64,000 nucleotides of DNA from DAOUGC01 sp034429695 (GTDB lineage: Bacteria; Chloroflexota; Anaerolineae; Anaerolineales; Anaerolineaceae), in contig DAOUGC010000037.1 in NCBI GenBank assembly GCA_034429695.1, positions 1 through 64,000 on the forward strand, in the 5' to 3' direction. The notes beneath the pieces are model-generated. The model was not told the origin of the DNA, ran no database searches, and saw only the letters and a program-made list of their open reading frames with translations. Made by a program: the position numbers and the translations under genes. Below, piece by piece: positions 19,970-29,076 of this stretch; positions within the stretch are counted from its first letter, which is position 1; every line of letters begins with the position of its first letter.

Positions 19970-20580
19970 GATTGACCCTCCCCATCCAGATCGGGCGTGA
20001 GGAGCAGGTAAGCGATGCCAAGCGCAATACCCAGGGTGATCACACCCAGCAGACCCGCCACCAGTATGGAAACTTCAACCGAGGAATACAGAATCTCAAA
20101 ACCTGAGAGTGTGGTCAACAGGCCAATTCCAATGCGAAGCGGATGGGTGTTGACCCCCAGTTGCAACAATCCCATACCAATTAATAACAACCCGCCCTGT
20201 ACCACCGGCAGGGCGGCAGGTATCCAGACCTGTGCCTGGGGTGCAACCACCACGGCAAACACGACGATCATCACCCCCACCAGGAAGGAAAATGCCAATC
20301 CTGACAATCCACCCAGCAGGGAGCGGTCCTTCTGCAGTAATACATCCAGCCCTTCGGTACCACTCTGCGAAGCCGAAATCACCGCCAGCGCCATCCAACC
20401 GACGATCAGTTTAACCGCAGCCAGCCCCAGCGGCCAGGTCACAGCAGTCAGCCAGAACACCACCACGTACTGCAAAGCCAGGGCGATCACATTCCAACGC
20501 CAGTTACGGTAACTGACCAGTGCCAGTGACGTAACCACGCCAAGCGAAACCGCCAACCAACCAAGCTGCGCGAAGATCAT
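19966..20580 (-). CDS. Small membrane subunit, NuoK/HyfE-like
   Basis: About 204 residues forming six or more transmembrane helices. Its size and its place between two antiporter-like genes resemble HyfE of hydrogenase-4, which contains a NuoK-like half. The ATG at 20580 overlaps the stop of the upstream gene (ATGA) and is preferred to an upstream extension. Acidic residues within the helices are few. The assignment rests on context more than on motifs. Confidence 0.6.
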   Translation of the reverse strand: MIFAQLGWLAVSLGVVTSLALVSYRNWRWNVIALALQYVVVFWLTAVTWPLGLAAVKLIVGWMALAVISASQSGTEGLDVLLQKDRSLLGGLSGLAFSFLVGVMIVVFAVVVAPQAQVWIPAALPVVQGGLLLIGMGLLQLGVNTHPLRIGIGLLTTLSGFEILYSSVEVSILVAGLLGVITLGIALGIAYLLLTPDLDGEGQS

Positions 20581-22181
20581 GGTGCACCTGCGCCAGGTGA
20601 GAATAACGTCAAGAGCAGCGCAAGCAGCAACAATGCCCACAATACCCCACCCGCGCCCTCCAGAATGACCGTGATGAAATTAATCACCTGTTGCACCAAC
20701 CCGTACAACCATGTGAGCAGACCGTAAAACCAATCCAGTCGCAGAAAAGCAGCGATCCCCAACCCAATGCGTCGGGCAAGCACAAAAGCCCATGCCGTCC
20801 GTTCAGCCGGTATGCGGCGTAACAGGTGCGCCACCCCATACCCCAGGACCATGAGCACCAGCGAGATGAGTGCAGCCCACCAGATTCCGAACCGATTTTG
20901 TGTAACGGCTCCAAGAAAACCGATCAACCAGAAAGACAGACCCAGTATGCCCAACCCGATTGGATAAACCACCTTCACCCAGCGGTCGCTTTCTGATATG
21001 CCTTCCGATGGGGCCAACGCATGGCGCAAAAAACCAGCCAACAAAAGGCTATGCGCACTGATCATGACCACATCCAGCAGACTGAATGGCAGCACCACCA
21101 ACCCTGGCCATCCACTGGCAGCCGGGGTGAAGGGCAACCCCGTCAGCCCAATCAGGGTGATCATGGGCAAAATCAACAGGGCGCGCTGGCGAACGTTGAA
21201 GAGAAATACCGCCCCACCCGACAGGATCAATGCCACACCCCACATCACACTGGCTCCGGTTTGGCCGCGAACCGCCGAACCAAGCGCCATGCCCGCCAGG
21301 GCGATCAGCCAGTAGGGCCGGCCGTTGATCTCGTCTGAGCTAAACAACCACATGGCTGCCCCGTACACAGCCGCCAGGCCCGTAAATAGCAAAAAGAATG
21401 GCGCCACTTCAGGGGCGGCAACGGTGGCTGGCAATCGGCTCAACAAGGGCAGCGTGGCGGCGGGCGCCACCAGGCGCAGCACCGTGCCCAACCCGCGCCG
21501 CATGCGGATCTCCTGTTGAAATGGAAGGTGCAGGGGCAGCACCCCCAGGCGCAAACCGGCTGCCATCAACAGAAACACGGCCGCCTGATCTGGAATGGCG
21601 GCAAGTTCCAGCGTGCTCCCAAAAGCACGGCTGACCATCATCGCCCAGATGGCCGCGCCTGTGCCCCCCACCCTGGCAGCAAATGCCACCACGGCCTGCC
21701 GGGCCTGGGTGGGTTGCGGACTGCCGCGCACAAACATGGCCAGTTCCGCCAGGTCGATCACCGTCCAGGCAAGCACCAGCGCCAGCACTGAATTTGCCAT
21801 CACTGCCAGCATGCCAGCCGCCACCAGCGCCATGCTCCCGGCCCACGCCTCAGGAATGGATGTGCTCAAACGGGCAGAGGCGGTCAGAATGACACCCACC
21901 GCCAGACTGGCGAGCGCAAACACAAACGGCCATGAAAAGGAATCGAGTTGGAAGGAAAGCGCCGGGGCAACCCCCTCAACGGTTTGCCAGCCCGGGATCA
22001 CCAGGCTGAACGTCCGTCCTGCATCCACCTGCCAGTGGTATACCAGCGTGACCACCCATGTGATTAATACCGCAGCAGAACAGCCCAGCCAGGCATAGCC
22101 GTAACTGGGCCTCAAGCGCTGCAGCACAAGCACAATAACTGCAGGAACGAGCAGCAGCACAACAGGTAAGATGACCAGCAT
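20577..22181 (-). CDS. Nuo/Hyf-type proton-conducting membrane subunit (NuoL/M-like)
   Basis: A 534-residue protein with about 14 hydrophobic helices. AWTVIDLAELAMF fits TM5, which carries the conserved glutamate in this family, and AAGLRLGVLPLHLPF fits TM7, where an arginine replaces the usual lysine. It is the first gene of three overlapping ones (this gene, the NuoK/HyfE-like gene, the NuoN-like gene). No NADH, quinone-binding, Fe-S or hydrogenase subunit lies nearby, so the module may dock to a partner encoded elsewhere or act as an ion transporter. Confidence 0.78.
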   Translation of the reverse strand: MLVILPVVLLLVPAVIVLVLQRLRPSYGYAWLGCSAAVLITWVVTLVYHWQVDAGRTFSLVIPGWQTVEGVAPALSFQLDSFSWPFVFALASLAVGVILTASARLSTSIPEAWAGSMALVAAGMLAVMANSVLALVLAWTVIDLAELAMFVRGSPQPTQARQAVVAFAARVGGTGAAIWAMMVSRAFGSTLELAAIPDQAAVFLLMAAGLRLGVLPLHLPFQQEIRMRRGLGTVLRLVAPAATLPLLSRLPATVAAPEVAPFFLLFTGLAAVYGAAMWLFSSDEINGRPYWLIALAGMALGSAVRGQTGASVMWGVALILSGGAVFLFNVRQRALLILPMITLIGLTGLPFTPAASGWPGLVVLPFSLLDVVMISAHSLLLAGFLRHALAPSEGISESDRWVKVVYPIGLGILGLSFWLIGFLGAVTQNRFGIWWAALISLVLMVLGYGVAHLLRRIPAERTAWAFVLARRIGLGIAAFLRLDWFYGLLTWLYGLVQQVINFITVILEGAGGVLWALLLLALLLTLFSPGAGAP

Positions 22182-22188
22182 AAATGCT

Positions 22189-23610
22189 TTATATCACAGG
22201 AGCGAACGGGACGCGAGCCAAAAACCGGCCCCCACCTGCGTTCCCCAGCCATTTCCCCTCATCCACAATCAAATTGCCGCGCAGGAACACTTTTTCCGGC
22301 ATGCCGGTCAGTTCCCAGCCTTCATACAGGTTGTAGTCAGTGCGGTGTCTGGCGACCTCAACCCCGTAGCGCGTGCGCCGGGCAGGATCCCAGATCACAA
22401 TATCGGCGTCTGCGCCAGGGGTCAGTGAACCTTTGCGCGGGTACATTCCAAAGATCTTCGCCGGGTTGGTACAGTGGGTTTGGACAAACTGGTTGGCGGT
22501 CATTCGACCCACTCCCACAGCACCGCTCCACATAACAGGCAGACGGTCGCCAACACCGGGCAAGCCATTGGGGATCAGTGTAAAGTTGGCCTGGCCCAGT
22601 TCCTTCCCCGCAATCCGCACGGCATGGCCGTCGAACAGGATATCCTGTGCACCATTATAGAAGAACGGGCAATGGTCGGTTGCCACCACTTGCAGCACGC
22701 CATCCGCCAGCCCCTGCCACAAACGTTCGCGGTCGGCTTCCAACCGCAGCGGTGGCGAGCAGATGAATTTGGCTCCATCCTCGCGCTCCAGTTCCTGTTC
22801 AGTCAGGAACAGATACTGCGGACAGGTCTCCCCCATCACTTTGACGCCCCGCTGGCGGGCATACTGCAATTGATCCACCTCACCGCCGGCGTTCATGTGC
22901 ACCACATAAAGAGGGGCATCCGCCTGTGCCGCCAGGGCGCAGGCACGCAGCACGGCTTCCACTGCGCCCCAGGCCGGGCGGGTGCGCGCGTGCCAGATGG
23001 GGCTGGTGTTGCCTGCCGCCAGCGCTTCTGCCACCAGCAGATCAATCACATCGCCGTTTTCAGCATGTACCATGGTCAACATGCCTGCATCCCGCGCAAT
23101 GCGCAATGCCTGAAAAATACCGGCATCTGACAGGCGCAAACGGTTGTTATATGCGGTAAAAACCTTGATACTGGTGATACCTTCTGTCACCAGGTGGGGA
23201 ATTGCCGCTGCGACTTCTTCATCGAGGCGTGAAATATTCATGTGGAAGCTGTAGTCCACGGCGGCCCGTTTGGCCACCCTTGCCTTCCACACTTCCACAT
23301 TGGCCAGCAATGGAGAAAAATCCTGGGGTATAAAATCAATCACGGTGGTGGTGCCGCCATAAGCAGCCGCACGGTGTCCCGTGAAATGATCATCTGATGA
23401 AACCGTGTCAAACATTTGCAGATCAAAATGGGTATGAACGTCCACTCCACCTGGCATCACCAACTTGCCAGCCGCGTCCACCACTTCAACCCCTGCCGGA
23501 ACCGTAAGGTTGCGGCCAATTTGAGCGATTTCCTCCCCCTCTATTAATAGATCTGCTTGAAATGTTTCTGCTGCAGTGATTAGCGTCCCGGCGCGAATTA
23601 GCCGTGCCAT
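22189..23610 (-). CDS. hyuA: Dihydropyrimidinase / hydantoinase (HyuA family)
   Basis: A 473-residue cyclic amidohydrolase that opens dihydropyrimidine or hydantoin rings. The metal ligands DVHTHFD near residue 60, the carbamylated lysine in SIKVFTAYNN (about residue 150), later histidines (VHAEN, VVHMN) and the DHCPF aspartate complete the binuclear site. The ATG at 23610 has GGAGG four bases upstream. In E. coli a homologue (hyuA/ygeZ) belongs to the ygeW-X-Y purine catabolism cluster, other members of which lie 12-22 kb away here. A near-match to the purine-regulon operator lies 17 bases ahead of its start. Confidence 0.93.
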   Translation of the reverse strand: MARLIRAGTLITAAETFQADLLIEGEEIAQIGRNLTVPAGVEVVDAAGKLVMPGGVDVHTHFDLQMFDTVSSDDHFTGHRAAAYGGTTTVIDFIPQDFSPLLANVEVWKARVAKRAAVDYSFHMNISRLDEEVAAAIPHLVTEGITSIKVFTAYNNRLRLSDAGIFQALRIARDAGMLTMVHAENGDVIDLLVAEALAAGNTSPIWHARTRPAWGAVEAVLRACALAAQADAPLYVVHMNAGGEVDQLQYARQRGVKVMGETCPQYLFLTEQELEREDGAKFICSPPLRLEADRERLWQGLADGVLQVVATDHCPFFYNGAQDILFDGHAVRIAGKELGQANFTLIPNGLPGVGDRLPVMWSGAVGVGRMTANQFVQTHCTNPAKIFGMYPRKGSLTPGADADIVIWDPARRTRYGVEVARHRTDYNLYEGWELTGMPEKVFLRGNLIVDEGKWLGNAGGGRFLARVPFAPVI

Positions 23611-23626
23611 GGAACCTCCAGTGTGA

Positions 23627-23637
23627 TTGACTGACAA
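23627..23637. promoter_or_regulatory. Putative HutC-type operator upstream of hyuA
   Basis: TTGACTGACAA differs at one position from the TTGTCTGACAA palindrome found upstream of thrC and lies 17 bases before the hyuA start. It is the weakest of the candidate sites because the left arm is imperfect. Confidence 0.4.
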
Positions 23638-23727
23638 CAATTTCGACTGAATTCTACCAGTAAAATTGCAATATCCGTGCCCATCTGGGCTGAAAGCCTG
23701 CCCAATCTTGATCATTTTTTAGAATCG

Positions 23728-23767
23728 CCAGGGATGGCAGCAGATCAACCAATACCGCCATCCCTGG
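23728..23767. repeat. Perfect 11-bp inverted repeat, possible terminator
   Basis: CCAGGGATGGC (23728-23738) pairs with GCCATCCCTGG (23757-23767) across an 18-base loop, downstream of the metal-dependent hydrolase gene and upstream of hyuA. No T tract follows on the minus strand, so it is either a Rho-type or weak terminator or a structured leader. Confidence 0.5.
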
Positions 23768-23793
23768 GAAGGTAAACACCGTCTTGCGGTGGA

Positions 23794-24267
23794 CTAATCA
23801 TACTTGCGGTAAGGTGGTATTCTCGGACGGCGATTGAGAATGCCCAGTTTTTTTGCCATGTTTACCTGCCATTCCGCGTATGAAAAACCATCCACCGAAT
23901 ATGAAGAGAACGGCCACATGAACTGCGGCGCCCAGTTTTTCCGGGAATGGGTTGGAATGTCAACCAAAATGTGCAGCGCCCATGCCAGTAACAGCTTTTT
24001 GGGAACCCTGCCGGTGACAATGCGCGCAAACAAACCAATGGCAACTAACACCGGAAAGCTGTGAAACGCAAAATGCAGGGTGTGCATCCAGCGCGGCGGC
24101 TCCACCCACTCATTCTTCTCAATACCATCCCCCAGTTTGCCCGAAGTCAGTACATACCCTGGATAGGTCAGATAATATGCCAGATCGGGTATCAATCCGG
24201 CCACAACATCGGCGGGGCGTTTGCCCACAACCAAATAGGTAATTACACCGTGACTCAATAGATCCAT
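23794..24267 (-). CDS. Membrane-bound metal-dependent hydrolase-like protein (YdjM/DUF457 type)
   Basis: A 157-residue membrane protein starting MDLLSHGVITYL, with GLIPDLAYY, HTLHFAFHSF and WALHILVDIPTH. The regularly placed His and Asp residues close to membrane segments are the hallmark of the YdjM/DUF457 family, often annotated as metal-dependent hydrolases but without a defined substrate. The ATG at 24267 follows AGGA at seven bases. Its neighbour at 24303 on the same strand is unrelated in sequence. Confidence 0.75.
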   Translation of the reverse strand: MDLLSHGVITYLVVGKRPADVVAGLIPDLAYYLTYPGYVLTSGKLGDGIEKNEWVEPPRWMHTLHFAFHSFPVLVAIGLFARIVTGRVPKKLLLAWALHILVDIPTHSRKNWAPQFMWPFSSYSVDGFSYAEWQVNMAKKLGILNRRPRIPPYRKYD

Positions 24268-24302
24268 GATTTTGTCCTTAACCCCCAAAAAATACCGATA
24301 AT

Positions 24303-24863
24303 TTACCCCTGCTCCCCTTTCAATCCTTCAAGCAGCCATAAAATGGCTGGATCAATTGCCTGTTCAGGCAGGTCACTGGCATGATACTCGCCAGCGCGCA
24401 TGGCGCGCTCACGCAAATTTCGCCACAAGCCCTGCCGCTCATCGGCACGCACCACCAGATCATTCAGGCAACGTGCTCGTTTCAATAATTCACCAGTGGT
24501 ATATAGAAAGGTCAACCTGCGCCAGCTTTCAGCCGGGATCGGCTGAGGAAGTGGCTGCAGCGCGCCGATCTGGATCTTGAAATATTCCTCGTTGGCGCGT
24601 GGGTGATTGGGCTCATCCTTGAACAGCTCTCTGCGAGTGGTCAGTTCGTGCCCGGTCACCTCGGCAACGTACTCCACCTGCCAGCGGTGTTCCTCGCCAA
24701 AGGCTGCCGTTTGATAAAACGCCAGATAATCCACATCCACAACCTTCGGAGCCGATTTCAATGGCATGCGATACCAGCCAAACAGCCGTGCGATCTCCAG
24801 ATCGCGCGCCGATGGCAGGATTGCCACCAGGATCAACGCAGCCCCAGACGGGTAAACTTGCAT
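24303..24863 (-). CDS. Conserved-looking hypothetical protein
   Basis: A 186-residue, mostly soluble protein with no motif I recognise. The segment LEIARLFGWYRMPLKSAPKVVDVDYLAFYQTAAFG suggests a folded alpha/beta domain, and the C-terminal half is helical and rich in Arg and Glu. No ribosome binding site precedes the ATG, but TACAAT ends six bases before it, so a leaderless transcript is possible. It is followed by the YdjM-like gene after 35 bases. Confidence 0.6.
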   Translation of the reverse strand: MQVYPSGAALILVAILPSARDLEIARLFGWYRMPLKSAPKVVDVDYLAFYQTAAFGEEHRWQVEYVAEVTGHELTTRRELFKDEPNHPRANEEYFKIQIGALQPLPQPIPAESWRRLTFLYTTGELLKRARCLNDLVVRADERQGLWRNLRERAMRAGEYHASDLPEQAIDPAILWLLEGLKGEQG

Positions 24864-24946
24864 AACAGAATTGTATCAAATCTGCATGGTCTTTGCACCT
24901 GCCCTGCGCACCATTTTTGACGGTTATGGTTCATGATACAAAAAAA

Positions 24947-24971
24947 GGGCTGCCCGCTTCACGGACAGCCC
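24947..24971 (-). terminator. Terminator after the thrC-GT2-PLP operon
   Basis: GGGCTGCCC pairs with GGACAGCCC (eight of nine positions) across a seven-base loop, and the minus strand continues into seven T residues. It lies about 20 bases past the stop of the PLP enzyme gene. Confidence 0.88.
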
Positions 24972-24991
24972 CGACATTCGCAGAGTTTTCC

Positions 24992-26455
24992 CTATAACAA
25001 ACCCACCCGCGCATTGAACTCATTAATCAGCGCATCAATCTCATCAACCTGACCCTGAATATCGGTCCAGTAGTTGGGTTCAAACCACTGCTCTTGAATC
25101 TCCTGATAAGTACGGCCCTGCTGCTCCACCCAGGTGTAGTACTTCAAGTTATGCACACGTTTGCGGTCCAAATAACTCAACTCCAGCAGGTGATCGGTGG
25201 TTTCGCCCTGCAAATCGCGGGCATAGGTCTCGGCGGCATCAAAGTCGGTATATTCGCCAAACGTCTCAGTGTATTCCTGCAGACGGGTTCCGTACAGTTC
25301 CATCGAATCAGTCAGGACAGTCAGAACCACATCATCCGGTCCCAGGTCGTAATACTTGGCGAACTTGACCGCGGAAAGCACGTTGGCGATGCCGGAGAAA
25401 CCGAGCAAATCCAGATGTTCGATCACTTCAACGGGGACGCCCTTGCGAGCCAGGTAATTGCGGCCAGACGGCTCATTAAACAGGCGCATAATGTTGACCA
25501 CCGAATTGTCATCAATGGCCACCACCATGTCGGTGTTGCGAATGTTATGGATCCAGGGCACGTGCTTGTCGCCAATACCTTCAATACGGTGGGCGCCAAA
25601 ACCGTTAATGAGCAGCGTGGGGCATTGCAACGCCTCACTGGCAACCACCTTGCTTGCCGGGAACAGATGTTTAAGATAATCACCACAGGCAATGGTTCCA
25701 GCCGAACCGGTGGTCAGCGCGACACCGGCATAATTGCCGCCCTTTAATTCGCGTTCCAGTACTTCCTGCATGGCATGGCCGGTAATGTCGTAATGCCACA
25801 GATAATTACCAAATTCTTCAAACTGGTTGAAGATCATCAGGTCTTCGCCTGAACCGCGCAATTCCCAGCATTTGTCAAAAATTTCCTTGACGTTGGATTC
25901 GCTGCCGGGGGTGGCAATCACTTCGCTTGCGATCTTGCTCAACCAATCAAAGCGTTCCTGGCTCATACCCTCGGGCAAAATCGCCACCGAATCGCACGCC
26001 AGCAGGGTGCTGTCATACGCGCCGCCGCGGCAATAATTTCCGGTGGAGGGCCACACTGCCTTCTGGGTGGTGGGGTCAAATTGACCGGTCACCAGGCGGG
26101 GAACCAGACAGCCAAAAGCCGCGCCCACCTTGTGTGCACCGGTGGGGAACCATTTTCCCACCAGAGCGATGACGCGCGCCTGAACACCCGTCAGGCTGGA
26201 GGGCAATTCAATATAATTCACACCGCCAAATCCTCCACCCATCGCTGTTGGTTCGTTATTCCAGGTAATGCGGTAAAGGTTGCGCGGAGAAATATCCCAC
26301 AATCCAATACCTGCCAGTTCCTGGCGCTGCTTGTCCGGGATCAACGCGGGGTTCTTCATCTGCGCAAAGGTGGGGATGATGATATTGCGTTCCCTGGCGC
26401 GTTTGATCGTGCGTTCCAAGCGATCGGGATGTACAGTAAGGTCGATTTTGGCCAT
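24992..26455 (-). CDS. PLP-dependent fold-type II enzyme, TrpB-like
   Basis: A 487-residue enzyme with the tryptophan synthase beta-like lysine motif FPTGAHKVGAAF (PLP lysine near residue 108), then STGNYCRGGAYDSTLLACDSVAILPEG, the phosphate- and substrate-shell segment of the fold-type II family, and TTGSAGTIACGDYLK later. It is longer than TrpB and is not linked to trp genes. It probably carries out a beta-elimination or replacement on an amino acid; the substrate is unknown. It starts two bases after the glycosyltransferase stop. Because it shares an operon whose promoter has the purine-regulon operator, it may stand in for the diaminopropionate ammonia-lyase (YgeX) step; that is inference. 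Confidence 0.75.
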   Translation of the reverse strand: MAKIDLTVHPDRLERTIKRARERNIIIPTFAQMKNPALIPDKQRQELAGIGLWDISPRNLYRITWNNEPTAMGGGFGGVNYIELPSSLTGVQARVIALVGKWFPTGAHKVGAAFGCLVPRLVTGQFDPTTQKAVWPSTGNYCRGGAYDSTLLACDSVAILPEGMSQERFDWLSKIASEVIATPGSESNVKEIFDKCWELRGSGEDLMIFNQFEEFGNYLWHYDITGHAMQEVLERELKGGNYAGVALTTGSAGTIACGDYLKHLFPASKVVASEALQCPTLLINGFGAHRIEGIGDKHVPWIHNIRNTDMVVAIDDNSVVNIMRLFNEPSGRNYLARKGVPVEVIEHLDLLGFSGIANVLSAVKFAKYYDLGPDDVVLTVLTDSMELYGTRLQEYTETFGEYTDFDAAETYARDLQGETTDHLLELSYLDRKRVHNLKYYTWVEQQGRTYQEIQEQWFEPNYWTDIQGQVDEIDALINEFNARVGLL

Positions 26456-26457
26456 GG

Positions 26458-27426
26458 TTACCGGTTCTCCTGAGAGGTTTGAGGTGAATATTGTGGGGGA
26501 TCCTGACTGATCACATATAACGGACGGCCCTTGACTTCGTCATAAATCCTGCCGATATACTCACCCAGGATCCCCAGCGAAATCAACTGCACACCGCCCA
26601 GAAAGAGCACAGCCACCAGCGTGGAGGCCTGCCCTGAAAATTCCTGACTGCCCAATAGACGCATGATAATCACGATTGGGATGATCAATGCGGCCAGCCC
26701 GGCCGAGATAAAGCCCATCCAGGTGGCCATCTGCAACGGGAAGTACGAGAAGCCCGTGACGGCATTGATCGCCAGCTTGAGCATCTTGCGGAAGGGATAC
26801 TTTGTCTCGCCTTTGGCGCGTGCTGCGCGTCTGTAGTTCACACCGATCTGCTTGAAACCCGCCCAGGCCGACATGCCGCGCAGGAAGCGATGTCGTTCGC
26901 GCATGTTGTTCATCACGTTGACCACTTTGCGGTCCATCAGGCGGAAATCGCCGGTGTCCAGCGGGATCTTGACATCGGTGATGCGGAAGATGATGCGATA
27001 GAACAACGAAGCCGTTAACAGCTTGAACCAGGTCTCACCCTCCCGTTCAGCGCGCACGGCATAAACCACTTCATAACCTTCGCGCCAGCGCTGGATCATT
27101 TCCAGAATCAGCTCGGGCGGGTCCTGCAGGTCGGCGTCTATCACCACCACAGCGTCACCCAGGCTGTAATCCAGCCCGGCTGTCACCGCGATCTGATGCC
27201 CAAAGTTGCGGGCAAACACCACCGGCCGGATGCGTCCGTCCTCCCTGGCGTATTCCTCCATGATTTTTCGCGATCCATCACTGGACCCGTCATCCACCAG
27301 GATTAATTCCCACGGTTCGCCGGTCTGATCCATCACGGCGCTGATCCGTTCCCGCAACATGGGAAGGCTTTCTTCTTCATTGAATATTGGTGCAATGATG
27401 CTGATTGTTGGTTTCTTGTCTGGCAT
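26458..27426 (-). CDS. Family 2 glycosyltransferase with two C-terminal membrane helices (GtrB/DPM1-like)
   Basis: A 322-residue protein with a GT-A catalytic domain: APIFNEEESLP, DDGSSDGS, the metal-binding DADLQDPPE and the acceptor-side RHRFLRGMSAWAGF. Two hydrophobic helices at about residues 230-290 follow. This architecture transfers sugars from nucleotide donors to polyprenyl phosphate at the membrane. Why it lies between two PLP enzymes is unclear; it may simply share the promoter. Confidence 0.9.
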   Translation of the reverse strand: MPDKKPTISIIAPIFNEEESLPMLRERISAVMDQTGEPWELILVDDGSSDGSRKIMEEYAREDGRIRPVVFARNFGHQIAVTAGLDYSLGDAVVVIDADLQDPPELILEMIQRWREGYEVVYAVRAEREGETWFKLLTASLFYRIIFRITDVKIPLDTGDFRLMDRKVVNVMNNMRERHRFLRGMSAWAGFKQIGVNYRRAARAKGETKYPFRKMLKLAINAVTGFSYFPLQMATWMGFISAGLAALIIPIVIIMRLLGSQEFSGQASTLVAVLFLGGVQLISLGILGEYIGRIYDEVKGRPLYVISQDPPQYSPQTSQENR

Positions 27427-27450
27427 GGTTACCCTGTTGTGAACACGCCT

Positions 27451-28695
27451 TTACATCTTGAGATGCTTCCTCAACGCTTGCATGGTTGGCTCAATCACCG
27501 GCGCTTCTCCGGCAGCCTGCATGGCTGAACGCACATCCTTTAACCCATTACCGGTATTGATTACCACCACGGGGTCTTCAGCCCCCACCAGACCTGCACT
27601 CACCGCGTGCTTAAGCCCGGCATACGCCGCAGATCCGGCCGGTTCTGCAAATATCCCCACCCTGCCCAGGTCGGCAATGGCACGGATGATGTCATTATCA
27701 CTCACCGTCAGGTAAGCTCCGCCGGTCTGGGTGGCTGCCCGTACGGCGCGCAAACCATCACGGGGCAGGTCAACGGAAATGCTGTCGGCAAGTGTGGTGG
27801 CTTTCACCGGCTCAATCGTCTCACTACCGCGAAAATATGCATTGGCCACCGCCGCAGACTGGTCCGACTGGATGCCGAACAGACGCGGCATATGTTCCAA
27901 CCAGCCCAGTTGTTGCAGATCCTTGAACCCTTTATGAATACCTGAAATGATGTTGCCATCACCAACGGAAACAAAAATGCAGAATGGACGTGTCCCACCA
28001 AAAGGCAGGATCAGACGCTCCCAGATTTCAAATGCAGCGGTCTTCTTGCCTTCCAGCGTGAAGGGATTGTACCCGGTATTACGACAGTACCAGCCAAACT
28101 CATTGGCAGCCTGAACGCTCAGATCAAACGCGGCGTCATAATTTCCGTCCACCAGAATGACCTGCGCGCCGTAGATCAGCAGTTGCGCCACCTTGGCGGG
28201 TGGGGCAGTGCGGGGAGCAAACACCACTGCCTTGTGCCCCACCGCAGCGCACATACCAGCCAGTGCTGCACCAGCGTTGCCGGTGGAGGCAGTCACCACT
28301 ACATTCAGACCCATTTGCATGGCGCTGGCAACCACAACCGCGCTGGCGCGGTCCTTAAAGGATGCCGTCGGGTTGCGTCCTTCGTCCTTTACCCACACAT
28401 GGCGCAATCGAAGTTCATGGGCAAGTTCTGACGGTGTGTAGGCAGGCGTCCACCCAACACCGCCCAGCGGGGTGCCGTCGGCGTCGGGGTCTTCCACCGG
28501 CAGTAGGGGCAGGTAGCGCCACAGCGAAAAATCCGCCCGTGAGGTGATGTCTTCAGGCCGGTAATGCCGGCGGAGTTCTTCGTAATCCAGCAGAATGTCA
28601 AGATTGCCGCCGTCCAGAGGGCAGGTATAGGGCAATTCATCCGGTTCGTATTCGGCCCCACAAACAGAACAGCGGTATCCCTTGTAATCTGGCAT
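27451..28695 (-). CDS. thrC: Threonine synthase-like PLP enzyme
   Basis: A 414-residue fold-type II PLP enzyme. An N-terminal zinc ribbon (CSVC ... CPLDGG) precedes the catalytic core with the PLP lysine in NPTASFKDRAS, the STGNAGAA phosphate loop, and the C-terminal INTGNGLKD. These match threonine synthase, which makes threonine from O-phosphohomoserine. The ATG at 28695 follows GAGGAA. It heads the operon with the GT2 and TrpB-like genes, and a perfect operator palindrome lies 66 bases upstream, so a role in amino acid breakdown linked to purine catabolism should be kept open beside the biosynthetic one. Confidence 0.82.
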   Translation of the reverse strand: MPDYKGYRCSVCGAEYEPDELPYTCPLDGGNLDILLDYEELRRHYRPEDITSRADFSLWRYLPLLPVEDPDADGTPLGGVGWTPAYTPSELAHELRLRHVWVKDEGRNPTASFKDRASAVVVASAMQMGLNVVVTASTGNAGAALAGMCAAVGHKAVVFAPRTAPPAKVAQLLIYGAQVILVDGNYDAAFDLSVQAANEFGWYCRNTGYNPFTLEGKKTAAFEIWERLILPFGGTRPFCIFVSVGDGNIISGIHKGFKDLQQLGWLEHMPRLFGIQSDQSAAVANAYFRGSETIEPVKATTLADSISVDLPRDGLRAVRAATQTGGAYLTVSDNDIIRAIADLGRVGIFAEPAGSAAYAGLKHAVSAGLVGAEDPVVVINTGNGLKDVRSAMQAAGEAPVIEPTMQALRKHLKM

Positions 28696-28760
28696 GATGT
28701 TTCCTCTATATTGTATTAAACCACACTGATGGGAAGGCGCAACGGAATTAATCACTCAAA

Positions 28761-28771
28761 TTGTCTGACAA
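28761..28771. promoter_or_regulatory. Putative HutC-type operator upstream of thrC operon
   Basis: TTGTCTGACAA sits at the centre of a longer perfect palindrome (AATTGTC-T-GACAATT, 28759-28773). On the minus strand a -10-like TACAAT lies just upstream (28783-28788 in plus coordinates), so the site would cover the transcription start of thrC. It matches sites at 34233, 44925 and 44967. Confidence 0.65.
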
Positions 28772-28838
28772 TTGTCCCTATGATTGTACCCTCAACCTGG
28801 GAAATACTCAATGCCATCAAGTGCTCACCTGGCATGTC

Positions 28839-29051
28839 TCAGTTACCAAACACATCCGGGTTGCCCCAGCAATCCCGGCACAACAGATATTCGGTCCCGT
28901 CTTCGCCATCATCCTCCACCACATCGGCGAAACAGGGCCGGTATTCACCGCAATATTCACAACGCGCCCACTTCCAGCCTTCAGGCAGGGGGCTTTCGGC
29001 TTGATCCTCCTGCCCTTCCTCTTCGTCTTCCCAATCCAGGTTCGAATCCAT
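28839..29051 (-). CDS. Small acidic CxxC protein
   Basis: A 70-residue acidic protein with two cysteine pairs (CEYC and CRDC) separated by about 20 residues, which would make a zinc ribbon. The N-terminal third is Asp/Glu rich. The ATG at 29051 follows AGGA. It lies between the ABC transporter terminator and the thrC operator on the same strand. The function is unknown; the CxxC spacing argues for a real coding gene over the overlapping frame. Confidence 0.6.
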   Translation of the reverse strand: MDSNLDWEDEEEGQEDQAESPLPEGWKWARCEYCGEYRPCFADVVEDDGEDGTEYLLCRDCWGNPDVFGN

Positions 29052-29076
29052 AAACACGTCCTTTTCTGAACAAACA

